Assembly: GCF_016899425.1 (NCBI RefSeq)
Contig: NZ_CP045995.1
Span: 1,178,001-1,242,000 of the forward strand
Direction of reading: 5' to 3'
DNA: 64,000 bases
DNA from: Burkholderia sp. MS389
Lineage (GTDB): Bacteria > Pseudomonadota > Gammaproteobacteria > Burkholderiales > Burkholderiaceae
Below, one piece after another: positions 17,286 through 24,380 of this stretch; position 1 is the stretch's first letter; each line of letters begins with the position of its first letter. The notes beneath the pieces were generated by a model that was given only the letters and a program-made list of their open reading frames with translations, searched no databases and was not told the origin of the DNA. The position numbers and the translations under genes are program-made.

Positions 17286-17908
17286 CTGATCACCTCCGGA
17301 TTGTCCATGCTTATTGTGTGGTGCGCGACCCGCACCTTCGCTTCCAGATAGCGCCGATTGTGCTCGGCGACGAATACACCCGTCGGTATCCGCTCAGCGA
17401 CGATGATGCCCGCCGCCTCGAGCTGCGCCTGCTTGTCGGGGTTGTTGCTCAACAAGCGGATCCGTGACACGGACAGGGCCACGAGCATCGCCGCCGCACT
17501 CCCGTACTCGCGTTCGTCGTCGCGAAAGCCGAGCAGTCGGTTCGCTTCGAACGTGTCATGCCCGTCGTCCTGAAGACGATACGCGGCAAGTTTCTGGTAC
17601 AGGCCGATTCCCCGCCCTTCCTGCCTCAGATACAACAGGTAGCCGCCCGCGTCGTGCAGACACTGGATCGCCTCATTCAGTTGAGGGCCGCAGTCGCACC
17701 GGATCGATCGGAGCACGTCACCGGTCACGCATTCTGAATGCACGCGAACCAGCGGGCACAGCGGATCGGGCGAACCCAGCACCAATGCGAAATGTTCGAG
17801 CCTATCGTGGAGCCCCGAAAAGCTCACGATCTTGCCGGACGAGACGCCGCCGCCCGGCAACTCGAGCGGCAGCGTCACCATCGACCTAATGGTTGCGGAT
17901 TTCTTCAT
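17282..17908 (-). CDS. GTP cyclohydrolase II, ToxB/RibA-type
   Basis: 208 aa from MKKSATIRSM (ATG 17908); a longer frame to 17950 exists but lacks family similarity. Zinc ligands Cys60, Cys71 and Cys73 (VHSECVTGDVL...RCDCG), the GTP-binding/catalytic RQEGRGIGL (95-103), DTFEANRLLGF (118-128) and LLSNNPDK (152-159) are all present, so it should be active. The enzyme opens GTP to 2,5-diamino-6-ribosylamino-4(3H)-pyrimidinone 5'-phosphate, formate and pyrophosphate, normally the first step of riboflavin synthesis and also the entry step of toxoflavin synthesis (ToxB). Position inside an operon with ToxC- and ToxD-like genes and an exporter, and no other rib genes, points to the second role. Upstream gap 123 bp; 4-nt overlap with the next gene. 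Confidence 0.88.
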   Translation of the reverse strand: MKKSATIRSMVTLPLELPGGGVSSGKIVSFSGLHDRLEHFALVLGSPDPLCPLVRVHSECVTGDVLRSIRCDCGPQLNEAIQCLHDAGGYLLYLRQEGRGIGLYQKLAAYRLQDDGHDTFEANRLLGFRDDEREYGSAAAMLVALSVSRIRLLSNNPDKQAQLEAAGIIVAERIPTGVFVAEHNRRYLEAKVRVAHHTISMDNPEVIR

Positions 17909-18031
17909 AGGACACCGTGCATTCCAAGGTCGGCAAGAATCGGCCGACAATCGATGGCCACGTCGCGTGGCATGCTGGCTACCGTCGTACTTCGCGCATG
18001 CCGCGCGGCCGGAGCGCTTGCGCGTAGTTCA

Positions 18032-18628
18032 CTACATGCCGTACGGGTAAGCGCCGGGCTCGCTTCCTTGGGACCTGACCTCGGACAACGCGTCCGCATA
18101 GCGCGCGAGCTTCCGGATCGCGTAACGGCAACGCTCAGCGATCGGATCGCCGGCGAACTGCGGCGCCGTTGTGAGTGAGTTCTCGACGTCCCGAATAATC
18201 ACGTGCTCAGGGATGTAGCAGAGTTTCGTGTTCTTGTAGCCGCTCGACCGCAGTTCCGATACGACGTACGCACCGCCGACCCCTGCGCTAATGGCCACGA
18301 TAAGGGCTGGCTTGTCCTCAAGGCTGCCGGTATCGCCGAACAAGAAATAGTTCTTCAAGCGCGGCGGAGCCATCCCGTTCCACTCGGGACAAACAAAGAT
18401 CAGCGCGTCGGCTTCGCGCTGGTCGCGGCGTACCCGCTCGAGCTTCGCATCCCACGGCGATGCGTCGTCCCATACCGCCTCGTCCCAGAACGGAAGATCC
18501 ATTTCGCTTAGATCGTGGATGGTGATGCTGGAGAAATGTGCAGGCAGGAAATGCTGACACAGGGTTTTCGCCACCCGGCCGCTTTGCGACTGTGCTCGAT
18601 GGCTACCGCTGACGATCAATGCTTTCAA
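18032..18628 (-). CDS. NADPH-dependent FMN reductase family flavoprotein
   Basis: 198 aa. Flavodoxin-like fold: phosphate loop IVSGSHRAQSQSGRVA near the N-terminus, ADALIFVCPEWNGMAPPRLKN (flavin-contacting PEWNG loop) near residues 93-113, and ISAGVGGAYVVSEL near 132. Members reduce FMN or small quinone, azo or nitro substrates with NAD(P)H. The start codon overlaps the stop of the upstream MFS gene by 4 nt (ATGA), so the two are translationally coupled. In this operon it could supply reduced flavin or carry out a redox step on the heterocycle. Typical toxoflavin clusters are not known to me to include such a gene. Confidence 0.82.
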   Translation of the reverse strand: MKALIVSGSHRAQSQSGRVAKTLCQHFLPAHFSSITIHDLSEMDLPFWDEAVWDDASPWDAKLERVRRDQREADALIFVCPEWNGMAPPRLKNYFLFGDTGSLEDKPALIVAISAGVGGAYVVSELRSSGYKNTKLCYIPEHVIIRDVENSLTTAPQFAGDPIAERCRYAIRKLARYADALSEVRSQGSEPGAYPYGM

Positions 18629-19938
18629 GATTCACTCCACGAGCGATTGCCGAAGGCTTTCGGAAACAATGCAGCATAATCGGATGCGCCTTCCTGCTTG
18701 TCCTTTCCTAGCAGGTTCCTCAGATGCGGCGCGAACGGGATGATAAGCGTCGCGACTAGCGCACAAGTGAAGAGGCTGCCCAGCAGCGCACCGCTTCCCC
18801 ACCCGCGAGCGACCCAGCCGGCGACGTACAAGGCGCCCGGCAGAAAGATAGACGAGATGAACATGGTGTTGGCGATCACGCGTGTCCGATAGTCGGGCGG
18901 CGTCGCTTGAAGACGCAGCGCGGTGAGATTGGTCGCGACGAGCACCGACGCGAAGCCGAGCGCGAAGCCGCCGGCCACCACCAAGGGCACGACCCTCGCA
19001 CACGCGAACAGCACGACGAACGCCGCAACGTGCATTAGCAAGCCGAGGACCACCGTGCCGTAACGGCCGAATCGTCCGTTCAACGGTTTCACGACGAGGG
19101 TCGCGGCCACGAAGACGCCGCATCCAAACGCACCGTCGACCGCGCCCATTACCCATGCGCCGAGCGTCTCCTGCGCGAGCTGGGGCAGCGCGATCAACAT
19201 GAACGTGCTTACGGCGACCGTCAGGAACGAGTTGCCGAACGCGATCGCCAGCTCGGTCCGAATCGCGATCACGCTGAGGAAACCATGCGCCAATTCTCGG
19301 ACCCATCCGCTGGACTTGCGCGACGTAGCACCCACTTGGGCACGAGCGCGCGGGCGTCCCGCGTCGGATGCCATGCACATGTAACCGCCGACGACCAGCG
19401 CCGCTGCGGCGAGATACAGCGTGATGGACGGCCCCATCATCGCAGTAACCGCCCCCCCGACAACCGGCCCGAGGATTCGAGACAGCGTGCCAAGCGCCCG
19501 ACGCACGCGCTCACCGTCGACCAGTGCGTCGTTACCGATTAGTTGCGGAAGCAATGAGTCCGCGAGAGGATCCCGCGCGGCGTCGGCGAGTTGCGAGATC
19601 ACCAATAGAGGCACGACGGCGACGAGGCTGAACGTCTTCAGAAACAGCGCGGCCGACGCGAGCATGAACAGGCACAGCGCTTGGATCGCGAACGTGACTT
19701 TGATCAGCTTTGCGCCGAAGCGATCGCCGAGCGGCGCCGCGAGCGGAACCGCGAGCAGTTCGAGTAGCACGGACGCGGAAATGACCGAGCCGAGCGCCAC
19801 GGTGCTGTGCGTTTTTGCAAGACACCACCACGACGTGCCCAGGACCATCAGGCGCAATGCAAAATACCCAAATATGATCCCGCCTTGGAAGAGATAGAAC
19901 TGCCGCGGCAACGAAAAATAGATAGGATTCTTGATCAT
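18625..19938 (-). CDS. MFS exporter (EntS-like)
   Basis: 437 aa from MIKNPIYFSLPRQF; ATG 19938 is chosen because GGA lies 7 nt upstream, whereas the in-frame ATG at 19959 has no ribosome-binding site. Eleven to twelve hydrophobic segments are apparent. The loop between helices 2 and 3 contains PLAAPLGDRFGAKLIKV, a motif-A variant of drug-efflux MFS proteins, and the C-terminal half has the matching KPLNGRFGRYGTVV. In the operon it is the obvious candidate to export the product. Toxoflavin producers use an RND pump (ToxFGHI) instead, so this is a difference from the known system. Gap to the upstream propeller gene is 44 bp. Confidence 0.83.
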   Translation of the reverse strand: MIKNPIYFSLPRQFYLFQGGIIFGYFALRLMVLGTSWWCLAKTHSTVALGSVISASVLLELLAVPLAAPLGDRFGAKLIKVTFAIQALCLFMLASAALFLKTFSLVAVVPLLVISQLADAARDPLADSLLPQLIGNDALVDGERVRRALGTLSRILGPVVGGAVTAMMGPSITLYLAAAALVVGGYMCMASDAGRPRARAQVGATSRKSSGWVRELAHGFLSVIAIRTELAIAFGNSFLTVAVSTFMLIALPQLAQETLGAWVMGAVDGAFGCGVFVAATLVVKPLNGRFGRYGTVVLGLLMHVAAFVVLFACARVVPLVVAGGFALGFASVLVATNLTALRLQATPPDYRTRVIANTMFISSIFLPGALYVAGWVARGWGSGALLGSLFTCALVATLIIPFAPHLRNLLGKDKQEGASDYAALFPKAFGNRSWSES

Positions 19939-19982
19939 GGTGTCATCCGGAACGGGCATCCGCGTCACGCTGCGTGAAAGAT

Positions 19983-21812
19983 TCAGTGCTTCGTCTTCTC
20001 GAATATCTTCATGCAGATCACCTGCGCATCGTGCAGGCAAAACTGCTTCATGATCATGTCGCGGCCGTAGACTAGGAATTCACTCTCCGAGTCTTGGACT
20101 CGAATCATCCCCTTCGCGTAGTCGAAGTCCCAGTAGCTCGAACTCAGAAGTTCGCCCGTAGCAACGTCCCACACCATGATCAGTTTGTTATATGTGATGC
20201 CGACCAGAAACTTGCCGTTCTCGAGCGCGAGGAAATCCTCGACGGTGTTCGATTGGCCGTTGTAAAAATTCTCGTCATGGCGCCACTTGCCGGCGACGCA
20301 CGTAATCCTGTCGATCGCGGAGCTGTGCACCGCGAGCAAGACGTCCTGATTCAGCCATTTCATCCGCTTGGGGATGCGCGACGATGTGTCGATCACTTCC
20401 TGCATCTCGCCTGCGTCGTCGCGCGTCAGAATGACGATTCGGCCCATCCGCTCGCCGACCGCGACTGTTCGGTTGTCCGGGTGGATCGCCAGCGACCAGA
20501 GCGGCTCGCTGGCACTCTTGAAGACCGTCCGGCAGGCGTCGGAATGTCGCCATGGGATCTCGACCAGACTGCCATCCTCCAAGCATGCCAGCACCGTCTC
20601 GGCGTCGACGAAGGCCAGATCGCGGACTGCCGCGCCAACTTCGCGGCGGCGGATACCGTCCGGATCGACGAGGACCATCGTCTTCGCAGACGTCCCGCAA
20701 GCCAGCTTGTTGCCATGCGACACCAGACGCTTGATGTAGTGACCGCCCGGGACGATGTCGTCGTCGCCCGGCGAGGGCCAGCCGGCGACGGTGTCGCCTA
20801 CTGCGCGGAACAGCCCCCCCTCGCCACCGATCACCAAATCGTTGCCGAAATAGGCGGCGCTCCATAGAGCTGGAAGCGCCGTATGAATCGCCGCCTCCAC
20901 GTGCCCGGTGTCGTAATCCACTTTCAGGAAGCTGCCGTTCCGGACTTGCAGGTACAGCTTCACCGCACCCGCTTCCGTGCCGGCCCGGATCCAGCGCAGC
21001 TTGAACGGCGCCTTGAATGCGACGCGCGTCGGTGCTAGCGACAACGGGTCGATCTCGTACACGTTGCGATCGAACGACGACGCGAAGATCTTGCCCGTCG
21101 ACGGCTCGCGCGTCACGTGCTCGAAATCGTCGTTCGCGAATGGAGGGCCGATCTCATATTCGAGCGTCCGGTCGTCGAACCGAACTAGACGCCGTGCGTC
21201 TGTCGCGACAAGCCATGTGCCGGACGGCTCGCGCTCGAACCAGTGTATCGTTTCGTTGATGCCCTCGATGCGGGTCAGCGTCTGGTGCTCGCTCTGATAG
21301 TCATAACGCACAATGCTGCCATCAATCAGGCCAACCAGCAGAACGGTATCGGACGCCCATGCTGCGGTGGTCGGTGCCGCCGGGCTTTCATGCCGCAACG
21401 AGCGCCACGCGACGATCTGCATCGCATCGTTCAGATCGAAGATCAGCGTCTGCCCGGTCGGACCGTTCACCGCAATCCGATGACCACCAGGACTGAACGC
21501 TATTTCCTGACTTTCCGAAAAGGCAATCTGATAACCGTCTTCAACCATGTACTCGAGACTGTTGATCGACGTGACGATTTCAAGATTTTCATATGAAACC
21601 TTCAATATCGTGATCGTGAAATTCTTGTTCAGTGTGGCCACGAGATGACGCGCGTCGCAAACCGAGATGGCCTGAATCGTTGTGCTGCCAACGCTCGTCA
21701 GAGAGACAGTTTTCAGGTCCTCCGACTTAACCAGTTCTACACTTCCTTTCTTGTCACCTAGAACAAAAAGACCATCCTCTCTGAAATAGGCCAGGGAATT
21801 GATATGGTGCAT
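19983..21812 (-). CDS. Beta-propeller (WD40-like) protein, first gene of operon
   Basis: 609 aa from MHHINSLAYFREDG. The sequence is made of repeated beta-blades of about 40 residues (SLAYFREDGLFVLGDKKGSV, IAFSPGGHRIAVNGPTGQT, LAIHPDNRTVAVGERMGRIV, VGITYNKLIMVWDVATGELL), with WD40 spacing though most blades lack the terminal Trp-Asp. No signal peptide or catalytic motif is seen, so a cytoplasmic scaffold or substrate-binding role is likely. It is distinct in sequence from the second propeller protein of the operon. No ribosome-binding site is evident before the ATG, but the leader contains strong inverted repeats. The function of WD-repeat proteins in azapteridine clusters is not established. 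Confidence 0.78.
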   Translation of the reverse strand: MHHINSLAYFREDGLFVLGDKKGSVELVKSEDLKTVSLTSVGSTTIQAISVCDARHLVATLNKNFTITILKVSYENLEIVTSINSLEYMVEDGYQIAFSESQEIAFSPGGHRIAVNGPTGQTLIFDLNDAMQIVAWRSLRHESPAAPTTAAWASDTVLLVGLIDGSIVRYDYQSEHQTLTRIEGINETIHWFEREPSGTWLVATDARRLVRFDDRTLEYEIGPPFANDDFEHVTREPSTGKIFASSFDRNVYEIDPLSLAPTRVAFKAPFKLRWIRAGTEAGAVKLYLQVRNGSFLKVDYDTGHVEAAIHTALPALWSAAYFGNDLVIGGEGGLFRAVGDTVAGWPSPGDDDIVPGGHYIKRLVSHGNKLACGTSAKTMVLVDPDGIRRREVGAAVRDLAFVDAETVLACLEDGSLVEIPWRHSDACRTVFKSASEPLWSLAIHPDNRTVAVGERMGRIVILTRDDAGEMQEVIDTSSRIPKRMKWLNQDVLLAVHSSAIDRITCVAGKWRHDENFYNGQSNTVEDFLALENGKFLVGITYNKLIMVWDVATGELLSSSYWDFDYAKGMIRVQDSESEFLVYGRDMIMKQFCLHDAQVICMKIFEKTKH

Positions 21813-21839
21813 GGTTTATGGTCGCGCATTCGTTCCAAT

Positions 21840-21892
21840 CGACTCCGAACGAGTCGTTCCGCATGGCGTAACGCCAAACCATGCGGAACGAC
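21840..21892 (-). promoter_or_regulatory. Leader with overlapping, mutually exclusive hairpins
   Basis: A perfect 14-bp inverted repeat (21853-21866 with 21879-21892, 12-nt loop) lies 40 bp upstream of the first gene of the six-gene operon. Its proximal arm shares four bases with a second perfect 6-bp hairpin (21840-21845 with 21851-21856, 5-nt loop). In the transcript only one of the two can form fully, an arrangement seen in attenuators and riboswitches. The long repeat could equally be a protein-binding operator. Confidence 0.5.
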
Positions 21893-22051
21893 CTACAGAT
21901 GATGCCGTTACTTTTGCGTGAAGATCTTAACCGCACGATCCGGGCGGGTTGTGCTCGTCTTTTCCATTTTCGCATTCCTAAATGTAAATTTAAGAACGCA
22001 AAAACCACATGCGCACTATTGGCCGAAATGGCCCTTCACGTCGCCGAGGCG

Positions 22052-22089
22052 AGGTGACCCACTGCCGGATCGAAAAGGTGGGGTCACCT
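22052..22089. repeat. 9-bp inverted repeat AGGTGACCC / GGGTCACCT
   Basis: Perfect arms at 22052-22060 and 22081-22089 around a 20-bp spacer. The core GGTGACC is also found in the right terminal repeat of the island. It could be an operator upstream of the tox-like operon or the scar of an element end. Confidence 0.4.
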
Positions 22090-22492
22090 TGATCGAACGG
22101 CGATTCCTGAAAAACTGAAAATCTTCTGCCTATTGCGCGAAGCGAATCAATGGAGAGCCGTCTCTGTCATTAGGTTCGCTTCGAATGTTCGCACGATATT
22201 TCCAGACAAAAAACGTCGCGTCAACATTTTTTGACCGCATCAAAAAAGTTTTGATGCACGCCAGATCCCTCATTATGAGAAATGTAATATATCGTTTAAT
22301 AATAAGTAAGTTATTGATTTGTAAGTGTCTCGCTTGAATGCTGAAATAACCAGAGATAAACCCCGCAATGCGTTCAGTGTTGATTTCCATCGAATCTTGA
22401 CCCCCACCCGTAACGGCGTCGAAGTGTGAAACTGCAGCGCGCGCTACGCCGCTGCGCACTTCGACGTTCAGTCCGCTTAGGAAGACCTGCCG
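22090..22492. other. AT-rich intergenic segment
   Basis: About 400 bp, strongly AT-rich from 22190 to 22360, unlike anything else nearby. It contains an 8-bp inverted repeat TTTTTTGA / TCAAAAAA (22227-22234 and 22240-22247). No convincing gene is seen on either strand: the 222-codon minus-strand frame (22130-22798) has no domain and overlaps better candidates. It is a likely promoter or regulatory zone for the minus-strand operon. Confidence 0.4.
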
Positions 22493-22696
22493 ATGAGCCA
22501 GCTTGTTCAGATTGCGCCGGGTGTCGTGTTCTCCGCCGATGTACTCGGGGCCGACTGGGCACGTAAGTATCAGCAGATCACTGAAATTGAAGTGCCAAAC
22601 GGGCATGCGCAATCCGCAGCTCGGCGGAACCGGCCCGCGAAGGAAACCGATCAGGCGATCGACGAAAGCACATCGAGCCAGATGTCGTTGTTGTAG
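22493..22696 (+). CDS. Small hypothetical protein
   Basis: 67 aa starting MSQLVQIAPGVVFSADVLG, with a good ribosome-binding sequence (AGGAAGA) about 8 nt upstream. No domain recognised. It overlaps a small minus-strand frame at its 3' end, so at most one of the two may be real. It could be a fragment of a mobile-element gene. Confidence 0.35.
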   Translation: MSQLVQIAPGVVFSADVLGADWARKYQQITEIEVPNGHAQSAARRNRPAKETDQAIDESTSSQMSLL

Positions 22697-22761
22697 ACGA
22701 CCGGTGCGCCAACCTCTGCCCGTCCGCCTCGCATAGAGAAGATCAAGCGGCGCATGTTCAT
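22651..22761 (-). CDS. Very small ORF translationally coupled to its upstream gene
   Basis: 36 codons (MNMRRLIFSMRGGRAEVGAP...). The ATG overlaps the stop of the preceding 154-aa gene by 4 nt (ATGA), which favours coupled translation. It stops at a TGA within otherwise unannotated sequence and may be the N-terminal remnant of a longer gene cut during island rearrangement. No function can be proposed. Confidence 0.35.
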   Translation of the reverse strand: MNMRRLIFSMRGGRAEVGAPVVYNNDIWLDVLSSIA

Positions 22762-23222
22762 TGTTCGGCCAGCCGCTCGAGCTCGTCGAATTCACCAAAG
22801 AAGTCCTGCTGCCCTGGCAGTGCCGCCGGCGACCGACGTGCTGCTCGCGGCCGCGGATGCCCCGCTCTCTTCAACGTGCGCGCAATCGCATGAAGCTGCA
22901 CCCAAATCTGATCTGCTTCGGCGCTCGACAAAGTGTCGGCCGCCACTTCGAGCGCACCAACGAGCCTCTCGAGCTGTTCGGGTGCGCCGGCCAGCACGGG
23001 GCGCACTTGATCGCGCGCCTTGCTTTCCCGATATGCTTCGAGCCATCGCTCGAGCAGCTTGCGCTCGTCGCGGGACAGAGTGTCAAGCAGCCCAGTCGGG
23101 ACAGGTTCATCGACACGAAACGTACCGATGACGCATTCGCGCGCCCGCGCCCTGATGGAAGGCCGCTTCGGCGGCGCGGCCCGAAGCAACTTGATGAGGC
23201 GCCCTTGTTCTCGAATGAGCAT
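22758..23222 (-). CDS. Hypothetical helical protein, mobile-element type
   Basis: 154 aa from MLIREQGRLIKLLRAAPPKR (ATG 23222; a longer frame to 23264 is possible). The protein is rich in charged residues and predicted helices (LSRDERKLLERWLEAYRE, LERLVGALEVAADTLSSAEA) and ends in an acidic-aromatic tail (GQQDFFGEFDELERLAEQ). I do not recognise a named family. Its neighbours, a zinc-ribbon protein upstream and an ATGA-coupled small frame downstream, resemble the small accessory genes of conjugative elements in Burkholderiales. Confidence 0.6.
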   Translation of the reverse strand: MLIREQGRLIKLLRAAPPKRPSIRARARECVIGTFRVDEPVPTGLLDTLSRDERKLLERWLEAYRESKARDQVRPVLAGAPEQLERLVGALEVAADTLSSAEADQIWVQLHAIARTLKRAGHPRPRAARRSPAALPGQQDFFGEFDELERLAEQ

Positions 23223-23332
23223 CGTTCGTCTCTGATTCCATGCGATCACACCAGAGCATAACAAAACAGTACGTCATGGCCGGCCTCCCAGCGCTGGACC
23301 TGGCGCTCCTTCACGCCGAGCAGCGCGGCGGC

Positions 23333-23560
23333 CTACGCCCGGGCGCGCCGGCCACGCTGCCGCATCGCCTTGATCTCGTCGGGTGTCGGCCCGCCGTCGT
23401 ACGGCGCGACTTCGAGCGTCACACCGCCGTCCCACTCCAGCGTGACCGGCTCGTAGCACTTCGCGCAGGTAGCGGCCGCGCCGTCGTCGCTGTCGTCCGG
23501 GTGATGAACCTCGCCGCGTTGGCCGCAGGCTCGGCAGCGATACACGTACAGCACGGACAT
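23333..23560 (-). CDS. Small zinc-ribbon protein
   Basis: 75 aa from MSVLYVYRCRAC, with an excellent ribosome-binding site (AGGAGG, 4-5 nt upstream). Two CxxC pairs (CRAC near residue 9 and CAKC near residue 32) fit a four-cysteine zinc ribbon, followed by a short beta-rich segment (VTLEWDGGVTLEVAPYDGG) and a basic C-terminus. Such proteins are common on plasmids, phages and integrative elements. The role is unknown; DNA or protein binding is likely. Confidence 0.65.
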   Translation of the reverse strand: MSVLYVYRCRACGQRGEVHHPDDSDDGAAATCAKCYEPVTLEWDGGVTLEVAPYDGGPTPDEIKAMRQRGRRARA

Positions 23561-23644
23561 GATGCCTCCTGAACAGAACCCGTCTTAAAGACGTGCACGA
23601 AAAGGACGATTACCCGGTCCTCGGTACTACCGAAAACACCCAAA

Positions 23645-23660
23645 AGAACCGTTCGGTTTA
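23645..23660. promoter_or_regulatory. Candidate TetR operator O1
   Basis: AGAACCGTTCGGTTTA, a near-palindrome 34 bp upstream of the TetR gene start. It matches the two operator-like sites downstream of the same gene (common core GAACCG-NT-YGGTT), suggesting autoregulation. Confidence 0.55.
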
Positions 23661-23693
23661 AAATGGTTGATATCATCACACGGTGTGACGGAC

Positions 23694-24242
23694 ATGGGCA
23701 GACCCAAGAAATTCAGTCGCGAAGGCGTGCTGCAAAAGACCCTCCCGCTCTTTTGGAAGTACGGCTTCGCCGGCACGTCGCTCCAGCAACTGGAACAAGC
23801 GACCGGCGTCAATAAGTCCGGCCTCTATTCGGAGTTCGAGGACAAGGAAGACCTGTTCCTGCATACCCTCGTCTACTACTACGAACATCGCGGTGCTCTG
23901 CAAATTCTCACCGCGGAACCGAAGGGCTACGGCAACATCGAGCGCTTTCTACGGCTGGGCGATCCGCAAGAGGACGGCTGCGTAGGCTGCTTCTCCGTCA
24001 ATTCGATCCGCGAATTTCCGTCGCTGTCCGAACGCGTGCGCAACGTGGTCGGCGCGTATCACCACCGGCTGATGCCGCACATCGTCGAGAACATCGAGGC
24101 GGAGGCACACCGACTGCCCGCCGCGGCCATCGCCACCCTCGTGACGGTGTTCTTTACCGGTTACTGCATCGAACGCAACCTCCCCGCCGCCGCTGAACAG
24201 GACGCGGTCGGCGCATTCATGCAGGCGTTACGGCTGCTCTGA
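23694..24242 (+). CDS. TetR-family transcriptional regulator
   Basis: 182 aa from MGRPKKFSREGVL (ATG 23694; an upstream TTG at 23667 would add nine residues). The TetR_N helix-turn-helix is clear: FWKYGFAGTSLQQLEQATGV followed by NKSGLYSEFEDKEDLF. The C-terminal ligand domain contains GCVGCFSVNSIREF, similar to the acrR/nemR-like branch in which cysteines can sense electrophiles. Three copies of a shared palindromic motif flank the gene, so it probably represses itself and the downstream metallo-beta-lactamase-fold gene. The two genes run in the same direction, separated by 138 bp holding two of the sites. Confidence 0.87.
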   Translation: MGRPKKFSREGVLQKTLPLFWKYGFAGTSLQQLEQATGVNKSGLYSEFEDKEDLFLHTLVYYYEHRGALQILTAEPKGYGNIERFLRLGDPQEDGCVGCFSVNSIREFPSLSERVRNVVGAYHHRLMPHIVENIEAEAHRLPAAAIATLVTVFFTGYCIERNLPAAAEQDAVGAFMQALRLL

Positions 24243-24283
24243 CGCGCGGGCCGGGCGGCCGCCCATCGATAGGCCGACCATTT

Positions 24284-24349
24284 TGAACCGATTGGTTTTT
24301 TTAATTGGCGCCACATCACTTATCCGCACATAATGAACCGATCGGTTCA
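24284..24349. promoter_or_regulatory. Candidate TetR operators O2 and O3
   Basis: O2 is TGAACCGATTGGTTT (24284-24298). O3 is TGAACCGATCGGTTCA (24334-24349), a perfect 16-bp palindrome. Both lie between the TetR gene and the metallo-beta-lactamase-fold gene, in position to block its promoter. O3 is the best binding-site candidate. Confidence 0.7.
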
Positions 24350-24380
24350 ATAACGTGCCGATCCACAGCGGAGAGCAGCC

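Noticed and set aside
18032-18628. FMN reductase as the missing deaminase (ToxE/RibD) of a toxoflavin pathway
   Set aside because: The sequence has a flavodoxin-like reductase fold and no zinc-dependent deaminase motif (HAE...PCxxC).
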